A stretch of 13,241 bases of DNA from Oscillospiraceae bacterium. Lineage in GTDB: Bacteria > Bacillota > Clostridia > Oscillospirales > Ruminococcaceae. The translations under genes were made by a program, and so were the position numbers. Location: positions 1 to 13,241 of the forward strand of contig JAQXFT010000169.1 of the NCBI GenBank assembly GCA_029005335.1, given 5' to 3'. Shown here piece after piece: positions 6,681 through 12,470 of this stretch (positions are counted from its first letter, which is position 1; the number at the start of each line of letters is the position of its first letter). Below the pieces are notes generated by a model. The model was not told the DNA's origin and did not search any database. It saw only the letters and a list, made by a program, of their open reading frames with translations.

Positions 6681-7595
6681 TTGGGCATATTCAAAAAGGA
6701 TTATGAAAGTGCCGGTTCGGGAATCGCTAAAAATTCAACTCAGAAGGGTGCAAAGCTCTTTTTTGAAATTCTGGGAGTAAGATTCTGGAAGATAATTGAA
6801 GTAAATCTGCTTTACTCCCTGTTTTATCTCCCGATTCTGTTTGCTTTCACTTTCTTTGCATATGTAAACAACAAGACAATCGCACTGATACTTGGCGGTA
6901 TAATGCTTCTGGCATTCCTTATAATATGGGGGCCTGCTACATCAGGAGTTTTTAAAATCATGAAAAATTTTGCTCAGGACAAGCACGCCTTTATAGTTTC
7001 AGATTTCGTTCAGACATTCAGGGAGAATTTCAGATATGCCAGCATTATCGGAATTGTTGACCTGCTTCTGTTAAGCTCGATTACCGCCGGCATATGGGTA
7101 TATCCCGCACTTGCCGCTCAGACCGGAAGCAAGATTATGTATGTTTTTCTTGCTGTAAGCCTCAGTGTGGGAATTACGTTTATAATGATGAATTTCTATA
7201 TGTTCCCTATGCTTGTTTCAACTGACCTGTCACTGAAAAATATCTTCAAAAATTCCTTTGCACTGATGTTTGTGGAGCTTAAAAGAAATATCATCACTCT
7301 GCTTATAACCGGTGCAATAACAGCTTTAATGGCTCTCCTTATATTATTTGTCAACTTTGCATTTATATATATTCTGCCGTTCTTTCCGTTCGCATTCAAT
7401 ACTTTTCTGATATGCTTCAGAAGCTATCCTGTAATTCAGAAATATGTAATAAATCCATACTATGAGGAAAAAGGCGAAATAAATCCGGAGCTTGCCGGTA
7501 ATACAAGCACTGAGGAATCCCTCTTTGAGGATAAGGGCGGTTCTGAAAAGCCTATCGAAAGCCGTAAAAAGAAAAAAGGAAAAACAATCTCATAA
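6681..7595 (+). CDS. YesL/DUF624-family membrane protein
   Basis: Protein of unknown function with about six predicted membrane segments, near 42-62, 67-87, 121-146, 153-176, 206-232 and 232-250. The family look comes from the N-terminal motif MGIFKKDYESAGSGI, a Phe-Trp-Lys start to the first membrane helix (FWKIIEVNLLY), an IWGPATSGVF loop near 82-91 and DFVQTFRENF near 108-117. The C-terminus is a soluble tail with acidic residues and then a basic end (RKKKKGK). I chose the TTG at 6681 (304 residues). The GGGAG site at 6668-6672 lies 8 bases before it, but only 2 bases before the ATG at 6675, and family members often begin MG(I/L)F. It forms a pair with the SpoIIM-like gene and ends at a bidirectional terminator. 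YesL-type proteins often neighbour carbohydrate transport genes, but no such gene is seen here. Confidence 0.75.
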   Translation: MGIFKKDYESAGSGIAKNSTQKGAKLFFEILGVRFWKIIEVNLLYSLFYLPILFAFTFFAYVNNKTIALILGGIMLLAFLIIWGPATSGVFKIMKNFAQDKHAFIVSDFVQTFRENFRYASIIGIVDLLLLSSITAGIWVYPALAAQTGSKIMYVFLAVSLSVGITFIMMNFYMFPMLVSTDLSLKNIFKNSFALMFVELKRNIITLLITGAITALMALLILFVNFAFIYILPFFPFAFNTFLICFRSYPVIQKYVINPYYEEKGEINPELAGNTSTEESLFEDKGGSEKPIESRKKKKGKTIS

Positions 7596-7628
7596 AAAAT
7601 TATACCCGTCTTATGACGGGTATTTTTT
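7594..7628. terminator. Bidirectional intrinsic terminator between convergent genes
   Basis: ATACCCGTC (7602-7610) pairs perfectly with GACGGGTAT (7615-7623) around a TTAT loop. A T-run follows on the plus strand (7623-7628), and a run of A (7594-7599) supplies the U-tract for the minus strand. It sits in the 36-base gap between the stop codons of the YesL-like gene and the symporter gene and should end both transcripts. Confidence 0.92.
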
Positions 7629-7631
7629 ATG

Positions 7632-9197
7632 TTATCTGAGACTTTCAAAAGCATTCTCAATAGTTTTTTCATCGGGCTTTTTTGTAAATATGCTTACAAC
7701 AGGTACTATTATAAGTGAAAGTATCATTGAAAATGCTCCGGCATTAATCGGAGAAAGTATATTTACAGGAAGATTAAGCTCTGCAACGCTCTGCTTCAAG
7801 CCATCAAAAGCCGGTATTCCGAATCCGAATAAAACCATATGAACTATAGTAATTCCTATTCCGAGTATAAAGCTTGCCCAGCATGATGCTGATGTGATTT
7901 TCTTTGAAAAGAGTCCGTAAAGGAAAGGTCCTAAAAATGCTCCGGATAATGCTCCCCACGAATATGACATAAGAGTTGTTATTGATGAATTTTTATTAAG
8001 TGCAATAATTACAGATACTATCAGAAATACTGCTATAAGGACTCTGAGTATAAATACTTCCTTCTTATCAGTCATATTTCTGATTCGGGGCTTTATGAGG
8101 TCTATTGTCAGCGTTGAACTTGATGTCAGAACCAGTGATGAAAGTGTTGAAAGTGATGCCGAAAGTACAAGCATTACAACAAGTCCTATGAGAATATCAG
8201 GAAGTGCATTCTCAAGAAGTGCAGGTACCATTGCATCAAATTCAGGTCTGCCATTGACTACGTTTACAGAGGCTTTTCCCTCTTCTCCGCTTATACTGCA
8301 ATAAAGGCGTATAAATCCTCCCATAAAGTATGAACCGCCTGCTACTACAAATGCAAATATTGTTGATATTACAGTGCCTTTTACTATAGCCTGCTCATCT
8401 TTTATTGCATAGAATTTCTGAACCATCTGAGGAAGTCCCCATGTTCCGAGAGATGTAAGTATAACTACTCCGAGAAGATTCCATGGGTCGGGGCCAAATA
8501 CTGTATTGAGATTTTCAGTTCCCTCGATTTTTCCGAGATTTTCAAGAGCTGTCGAAAATCCTCCGGCGTTCTTTACTGTAAAGTATACTACAGCCGAAAT
8601 TCCGACAAGCATTACAATTCCCTGAATAAAATCATTTATGGCTGTTGCGGAATATCCTCCGAGAATTACATATACAGCCGAAAGTACTGCCATTGCTATT
8701 ATTATGTATGCATATCCGTTTTCCCCAAGATTGAATGCCATACTGAAAAGTCTTGACAGTCCGTTATATACAGATGCTGTATAAGGTATGAGAAATATGA
8801 ATACTATTACTGCCGAAACTAATTTCAGTGAAGGAGAATTAAATCGCTTTTCAAAAAATTCCGGCATGGTCTTAGCTTCAAGATGATTAGTCATAAGTCT
8901 TGTACGCCTGCCCAGTATAAGCCATGGAAGCATACTTCCTATGACAGCGTTGCCTATTCCTATCCATGTTGAAGAAATTCCGAAATTCCAGCCGAACTGT
9001 CCGGCATAGCCTATAAATACTACCGCTGAAAAATATGATGTTCCGTATGCAAACGCCGTAAGCCATGAACCGACGTTTCTTCCGCCAAGCACAAAATCAT
9101 TTACAGATTTCGTACGCTTTACAGTGTAGATACCTATACCAAGCATAATCATGATATAGACTATCAGAATTAAAATAGTTGATATCTGGGTGTTCAT
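7632..9197 (-). CDS. Sodium:solute symporter family (SSF) transporter, substrate unknown
   Basis: Inner-membrane secondary transporter that imports a small solute with Na+. The 521 residues give about 13 hydrophobic segments, as in PutP/PanF-type SSF proteins. Family signs are FVLGGRNVGSWLTAFAYG (35-52), the extended GGYSATAINDFIQ region (180-192), TWGLPQMVQKFYAIKD (252-267), and LSASLSTLSS (346-355), where Ser/Thr residues of the eighth core helix normally bind Na+. The substrate cannot be read from sequence. Proline, pantothenate and sugar carriers all belong here, and nearby proC is not evidence enough because it lies on the opposite strand. The ATG at 9197 has a GGAGG site about 6 bases upstream. 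It is transcribed alone from a perfect-consensus promoter, with an inverted repeat in its leader, and converges on the YesL-like gene. Confidence 0.9.
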   Translation of the reverse strand: MNTQISTILILIVYIMIMLGIGIYTVKRTKSVNDFVLGGRNVGSWLTAFAYGTSYFSAVVFIGYAGQFGWNFGISSTWIGIGNAVIGSMLPWLILGRRTRLMTNHLEAKTMPEFFEKRFNSPSLKLVSAVIVFIFLIPYTASVYNGLSRLFSMAFNLGENGYAYIIIAMAVLSAVYVILGGYSATAINDFIQGIVMLVGISAVVYFTVKNAGGFSTALENLGKIEGTENLNTVFGPDPWNLLGVVILTSLGTWGLPQMVQKFYAIKDEQAIVKGTVISTIFAFVVAGGSYFMGGFIRLYCSISGEEGKASVNVVNGRPEFDAMVPALLENALPDILIGLVVMLVLSASLSTLSSLVLTSSSTLTIDLIKPRIRNMTDKKEVFILRVLIAVFLIVSVIIALNKNSSITTLMSYSWGALSGAFLGPFLYGLFSKKITSASCWASFILGIGITIVHMVLFGFGIPAFDGLKQSVAELNLPVNILSPINAGAFSMILSLIIVPVVSIFTKKPDEKTIENAFESLR

Positions 9198-9223
9198 AAA
9201 AACCTCCGCTTTCCTGAAATTTA

Positions 9224-9245
9224 TCGCTTTAACTCTTTAAAGCGA
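9224..9245. repeat. 9-bp inverted repeat in the symporter leader
   Basis: TCGCTTTAA (9224-9232) and TTAAAGCGA (9237-9245) are perfect reverse complements with a 4-base loop (CTCT). It lies just downstream of the predicted start and upstream of the GGAGG site. No U-run follows it in the direction of transcription, so it is more likely an operator or an mRNA-stabilising hairpin than a terminator. Confidence 0.65.
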
Positions 9246-9259
9246 CATCAGACTATTAT

Positions 9260-9288
9260 ATTATATCATTTCTGATATTTTATGTCAA
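9260..9288 (-). promoter_or_regulatory. Perfect-consensus promoter of the symporter gene
   Basis: On the minus strand TTGACA (9288-9283), exactly 17 bases, then TATAAT (9265-9260): both hexamers match the sigma-A consensus fully. The predicted start near 9253 gives a leader of about 56 bases that contains the 9-bp inverted repeat. Confidence 0.88.
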
Positions 9289-9304
9289 TAGTTTTTGTAA
9301 AAAA

Positions 9305-9341
9305 ATCCGAAACGGATATGTATTCCTATTGTAATCCGTTT
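9305..9341. repeat. Repeated ATCCG/CGGAT half-sites between divergent promoters
   Basis: ATCCG-AAA-CGGAT occupies 9305-9317, and ATCCGTTT at 9334-9341 is the exact reverse complement of AAACGGAT at 9310-9317. The last half-site overlaps the -35 hexamer of nth. The arrangement resembles a regulator site, but the regulator is unknown and chance in AT-rich DNA is possible. Confidence 0.4.
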
Positions 9342-9357
9342 TAAGATATGCTATAAT
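9329..9357 (+). promoter_or_regulatory. Promoter of the nth-sir2-dtd operon
   Basis: TTGTAA (9329-9334), a 17-base spacer and TATAAT (9352-9357), with a TG one base before the -10 (extended -10 element). The GGAGG ribosome site at 9368-9372 follows 10 bases after the -10, so the leader is very short, about 18 bases. Confidence 0.75.
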
Positions 9358-9381
9358 AAATAAACACGGAGGTATTATAAA

Positions 9382-10026
9382 ATGGATAAAAAGGAAACTG
9401 CACTTCTTGCCATAAAAGAGCTGGAAAAACTTTATCCCGATATAGAATGTTCTCTTAAATATGCACACAATTATCAGCTTCTTATTGCCGTAAGACTTTC
9501 CGCACAATGCACTGATGCCAGAGTAAATATTGTTACTCAGAGCCTTTTCAAAAAATATCCCACTCTGAAATCCTTTGCTGATGCGGATTTGTCAGAGCTG
9601 GAACAGGACGTCAAGCCATGCGGATTTTATCACACCAAAGCCAGAAATATAAAGGATATGGCAAACGTCCTGCTGGAAAAATACGGCGGAGAGCTTCCGC
9701 AGACTATGGAAGAACTTACTTCACTTCCCGGAGTAGGTCGGAAAACTGCTAATCTTATCATGGGTGACGTATGGGGAAAGCCTGCAATAGTAACCGATAC
9801 ACACTGTATCAGAATTACGGGAAGGCTCGGACTTACGGAAAATACTGAGCCTTTCAAGGTCGAGAAGGATTTGCTGAAGCTTATTCCGCCGGAGGTATCC
9901 TCGCATTTCTGCCACCAGACTGTACAATTCGGACGTGATATATGTACCGCACGAAAGCCTAAATGCTCTCAGTGTCCGCTTAATTACTTCTGCAGATATT
10001 TTAAATTCAAAAATATGGAGGTCTGA
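9382..10026 (+). CDS. nth: Endonuclease III (DNA glycosylase/AP lyase)
   Basis: Base-excision repair enzyme that removes oxidised pyrimidines and cleaves the DNA backbone at the abasic site. The 214 residues match the family (E. coli 211). The helix-hairpin-helix LPGVGRKTA (115-123) carries the catalytic lysine Lys121, and Asp139 in VTDTHC is the catalytic aspartate. Four cysteines, 188, 195, 198 and 204, show the C-x6-C-x2-C-x5-C spacing of the [4Fe-4S] cluster. All these residues sit one position after their E. coli counterparts. The ATG at 9382 lies 9 bases after GGAGG. First gene of an operon with sir2 (6-base gap) and dtd. The AP-endonuclease gene nfo, which acts in the same pathway, lies 1.2 kb away on the other strand. 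Confidence 0.97.
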   Translation: MDKKETALLAIKELEKLYPDIECSLKYAHNYQLLIAVRLSAQCTDARVNIVTQSLFKKYPTLKSFADADLSELEQDVKPCGFYHTKARNIKDMANVLLEKYGGELPQTMEELTSLPGVGRKTANLIMGDVWGKPAIVTDTHCIRITGRLGLTENTEPFKVEKDLLKLIPPEVSSHFCHQTVQFGRDICTARKPKCSQCPLNYFCRYFKFKNMEV

Positions 10027-10032
10027 TTCTTA

Positions 10033-10749
10033 ATGGATATTCAAAAGCTTCAGGATATTATTTCCTCATCGAAAAAAATAGTTTTTTTCGGGGGTGCAGG
10101 CGTTTCAACTGAAAGCGGTATACCCGATTTCAGAAGCGTTGACGGTCTTTACAATCAGAAATATGACTATCCACCCGAAACTATTCTCAGCCACAGCTTC
10201 TTTATGCGTAATACTGAGGAGTTTTACAGATTTTACCGTGATAAAATGCTCTGCCTTGATGCTCTTCCGAATAATGCTCACCTTAAACTTGCCGAACTCG
10301 AAAAATCCGGAATCCTTACGGCTGTAGTTACTCAGAATATTGATGGTCTCCACCAGAAGGCAGGAAGTCAGACTGTCTATGAGCTTCACGGAAGTATTCA
10401 CAGAAATTACTGTATGAAATGCGGTAAATTTTACAATGCTGAATATATAAAGGAAAGCTCCGGTGTTCCGAAATGTGTATGTGGCGGAACTATCAAGCCT
10501 GATGTCGTACTCTATCAGGAAGGACTCAATCAGGATATACTTTATGATTCAGTAAGTGCAATTTCCCATGCTGATACTATGATTATCGGCGGTACTTCTC
10601 TTAATGTATATCCTGCAGCCGGTCTTATTCAGTCTTTCAGAGGAGATAATCTTGTTATAATAAATAAATCGCCCACTTCTGCCGACAATAAAGCTAATCT
10701 TCATATCAGCGGAAATATAGGCGAAATCTTCTCACAGATAAAGGTATAA
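10033..10749 (+). CDS. cobB: NAD-dependent protein deacylase, Sir2 family
   Basis: Sirtuin that removes acyl groups from lysines, consuming NAD+ and giving nicotinamide and O-acyl-ADP-ribose. The 238 residues form a single catalytic domain. Visible are the NAD-binding GAGVSTESGIPDFRS (21-35), TQNIDGLH (100-107), the catalytic His119 in ELHGS, a zinc ribbon with Cys127, Cys130, Cys148 and Cys150 (C-x2-C ... C-x-C), and GTSLNVYPAAG (187-197). The region EEFYRFYRDKM (62-72) lacks the Tyr-x-x-Arg that SIRT5 and E. coli CobB use for succinyl-lysine, so I infer mainly deacetylase activity. Its GGAGG site lies inside the 3' end of nth and the gap is 6 bases, so it is co-translated in the operon. dtd begins 4 bases after its stop. 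Confidence 0.93.
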   Translation: MDIQKLQDIISSSKKIVFFGGAGVSTESGIPDFRSVDGLYNQKYDYPPETILSHSFFMRNTEEFYRFYRDKMLCLDALPNNAHLKLAELEKSGILTAVVTQNIDGLHQKAGSQTVYELHGSIHRNYCMKCGKFYNAEYIKESSGVPKCVCGGTIKPDVVLYQEGLNQDILYDSVSAISHADTMIIGGTSLNVYPAAGLIQSFRGDNLVIINKSPTSADNKANLHISGNIGEIFSQIKV

Positions 10750-10753
10750 TATT

Positions 10754-11188
10754 ATGAAAGCTGTAATTCAGAGGGTATCACGTGCAAGCGTTACTGTTGA
10801 CGGAAAAATATGCGGTCAGATAAATCAGGGATTTCTGGTGCTTCTGGGAGTCGGTCTTGAAGATACCGAAAATGACTGCATAAGAATAGCAGACAAGCTT
10901 ATAAAGCTACGCATTTTTTCTGACGAAAACGGAAAAATAAATCTTTCACTGAAAGATGTAGGCGGAGGACTTCTTATAGTTTCACAGTTTACACTATATG
11001 CCGACTGCCGGAAAGGTAACCGTCCGAATTTCATACAGGCGGGAAAGCCTGATGTTGCTGAACGTCTCTATAACTTTTTTGCAGAATACTGTAAAAAAAG
11101 CGTTCCGAATGTTCAGACGGGAATTTTCGGTGCTGATATGAAAGTTGAACTTCTTAACGATGGACCTTTCACCGTTATACTTGAATGA
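10754..11188 (+). CDS. dtd: D-aminoacyl-tRNA deacylase
   Basis: Trans-editing enzyme that hydrolyses D-aminoacyl-tRNA (and glycyl-tRNA-Ala) so that D-residues do not enter proteins. The 144 residues match the family's 145-150. Signatures: the active-site strand SQFTLY (77-82), GNRPNF (88-93) and NDGPFT (135-140), whose Gly137-Pro138 is the cross-subunit Gly-cisPro element of the dimer. The N-terminus MKAVIQRVSRASV is typical. The ATG at 10754 has an AAAGG site 9 bases upstream, overlapping the end of sir2. Third and last gene of the nth operon. In many Firmicutes dtd sits next to rel; here it does not, although a relQ gene is elsewhere in the window. Its stop codon overlaps the U-tract of the nfo-side terminator. 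Confidence 0.96.
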   Translation: MKAVIQRVSRASVTVDGKICGQINQGFLVLLGVGLEDTENDCIRIADKLIKLRIFSDENGKINLSLKDVGGGLLIVSQFTLYADCRKGNRPNFIQAGKPDVAERLYNFFAEYCKKSVPNVQTGIFGADMKVELLNDGPFTVILE

Positions 11189-11215
11189 AAAAAGGGCGGA
11201 TTTATTTCCGCCCTT
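11188..11215 (-). terminator. Intrinsic terminator of nfo, shared weakly with dtd
   Basis: AAGGGCGGA (11192-11200) pairs with TCCGCCCTT (11207-11215) across a 6-base loop. On the minus strand six T follow (complement of A at 11188-11193), a proper terminator only 2 bases after the nfo stop. On the plus strand the stem is followed only by TTAATC, so termination of dtd transcripts here should be less efficient. Confidence 0.85.
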
Positions 11216-11217
11216 AA

Positions 11218-12051
11218 TCAATCAGAATAATTTTTACGGAGAAGTGCGATTTCCCTTTTATAGCCTTCCATATCGTTCGGAGTTTCAAGAATAAACGGCA
11301 GATTTTTCAGTGCAGGGTGATTGATTACTCTTATAAGAGCGTCAAGACCTATTGTTCCCTCACCTATTTTAGCGTGTCTGTCCTTATGCGAACCCATCGG
11401 GTTAAGGCTGTCGTTAAGGTGAACTGCCTTTAATTTTTCAAGTCCGATGATTCTGTCGAACTCCTCAAGAACATTTTCGAGATTTCCGGCTATATCATAG
11501 CCTCCGTCCCATATGTGACAGGTATCAAGGCATACTCCGAGTTTATTGCTAAGATTAACACGGCTTATAATATCCCGAATTTCCTCGAAATTCCTGCCGA
11601 CTTCCGAACCCTTTCCTGCCATTGTTTCAAGGAGTACGGTTGTAGTCTGATTCGGATTAAGAACCGTGTTAAGCTGTTCTGAAATCAGTTTTATACCGGT
11701 TTCTGCTCCCTGCTTTACGTGTGAACCGGGGTGAAAGTTATAGTAATTATCCGGAGTATACTCCATTCTTTTAATATCATCTTTCATGGCATATACGGCA
11801 AATTCCCTTATTTTAGGGTCTGATGCACAGGCATTCATTGTATACGGAGCGTGTGCGACAAGCTTTCCGAATTTTTCACGCTTATATATTTCAAGAAATC
11901 TTTTAACATCATCGGGATTGATTTTCTTAGCACTTCCGCCCCTTGGATTTCTTGTGAAAAATGCAAAAGTATTGGCATTTATGGAAAGTGCCTGATTTAT
12001 CATTGCCTCATAGCCTTCTGAAGCAGAAAGATGACAGCCTATATACAGCAT
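11218..12051 (-). CDS. nfo: Endonuclease IV (AP endonuclease)
   Basis: Zinc-dependent TIM-barrel enzyme that cleaves DNA at abasic sites and removes 3' blocking groups. The 277 residues match the family's 280 or so. All nine expected zinc ligands are visible: His67 (HAPY), His107 (NFHPGSH), Glu142 (LETMAGKGSE), Asp176 and His179 (LDTCHIWDGGYD), His211 (HLNDS), Asp224 and His226 (HKDRHAKIGEG) and Glu256 (LETPND). The start MLYIGCHLSAS is the usual family N-terminus, and an in-frame stop two codons upstream excludes a longer protein. No Shine-Dalgarno site precedes this ATG, which lies inside ydbC (44-base overlap), so translation probably depends on ydbC. Convergent with dtd, with a terminator right after the stop. 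Confidence 0.96.
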   Translation of the reverse strand: MLYIGCHLSASEGYEAMINQALSINANTFAFFTRNPRGGSAKKINPDDVKRFLEIYKREKFGKLVAHAPYTMNACASDPKIREFAVYAMKDDIKRMEYTPDNYYNFHPGSHVKQGAETGIKLISEQLNTVLNPNQTTTVLLETMAGKGSEVGRNFEEIRDIISRVNLSNKLGVCLDTCHIWDGGYDIAGNLENVLEEFDRIIGLEKLKAVHLNDSLNPMGSHKDRHAKIGEGTIGLDALIRVINHPALKNLPFILETPNDMEGYKREIALLRKNYSD

Positions 12052-12295
12052 AGCTTAAGTACTCATCGAATGAATCGAAATCGATTCCGTTAAGAATTTC
12101 TTTAAGAGCAACAACTTCATCAGCAGTCAGAGTACAGCCCTTGCCCATTTTGGAGTGGTCGGGAGCCCATTCACGGATATCGTATTTAGGGTCACGTTCA
12201 TTCCAGCTTACGAGATTGAGTTCCTTTTTCCAGCCCTTTGCATTTTCGGAAAGGTCGCCGATATGCTCAGTTATTTCAAATTTAAGTTCAGCCAT
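12008..12295 (-). CDS. ydbC: YdbC, PC4/p15-like single-stranded nucleic-acid binding protein
   Basis: Small protein of the bacterial PC4-like YdbC family, which binds single-stranded DNA or RNA as a dimer; its cellular role is poorly defined. The family core is clear: KFEITEHIGDLSENAKGW (5-22), KELNLVSWN (24-32), KYDIREWAPDHSKMGKG (37-53) and TLTADEVVALKEIL (55-68). Homologues are usually about 70-80 residues. Here the frame runs to 95, and the last 15 or so residues are encoded where ydbC overlaps nfo by 44 bases, so this tail may be poorly conserved. The ATG at 12295 has an AAGGAGA site about 10 bases upstream and its own promoter. Pairing with nfo suggests a role in DNA damage handling, which is inference only. 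Confidence 0.87.
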   Translation of the reverse strand: MAELKFEITEHIGDLSENAKGWKKELNLVSWNERDPKYDIREWAPDHSKMGKGCTLTADEVVALKEILNGIDFDSFDEYLSYAVYRLSSFCFRRL

Positions 12296-12331
12296 TTTAA
12301 AAAAATCTCCTTTTCAAGAATACTACTGATT

Positions 12332-12360
12332 ATTCTATCACAAAATTCCGGTTTTGTCTA
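12332..12360 (-). promoter_or_regulatory. Promoter of ydbC-nfo
   Basis: On the minus strand TAGACA (12360-12355), 17 bases, then TAGAAT (12337-12332): one mismatch from consensus in each hexamer. The predicted start near 12325 gives a leader of about 30 bases with the AAGGAGA site. The spacer carries an inverted repeat, listed separately. Confidence 0.65.
12340..12357. repeat. Inverted repeat inside the ydbC promoter spacer
   Basis: ACAAAA (12340-12345) and TTTTGT (12352-12357) are perfect reverse complements around the self-complementary-like centre TTCCGG. The repeat fills the spacer and overlaps the -35 hexamer, where a repressor would block RNA polymerase. No known damage-response box (LexA, GAAC-type) was recognised in it. 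Confidence 0.45.
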
Positions 12361-12408
12361 CTGTACATATTGCACAAATTTTCCTTAAAAATATATGCAT
12401 TGTGACGG

Positions 12409-12437
12409 TTGATATAATCTGGTTTTTATGATAAAAT
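12409..12437 (+). promoter_or_regulatory. Promoter of the M50-type protease gene
   Basis: TTGATA (12409-12414), a 17-base spacer and TAAAAT (12432-12437), preceded by TGA in the extended -10 position. It points away from ydbC. Its -35 is about 50 bases from the ydbC -35. An alternative TATAAT at 12413-12418 has no matching -35. Confidence 0.6.
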
Positions 12438-12470
12438 TATTATGATATTGATTTTGGGAGAGTGTTCTGT

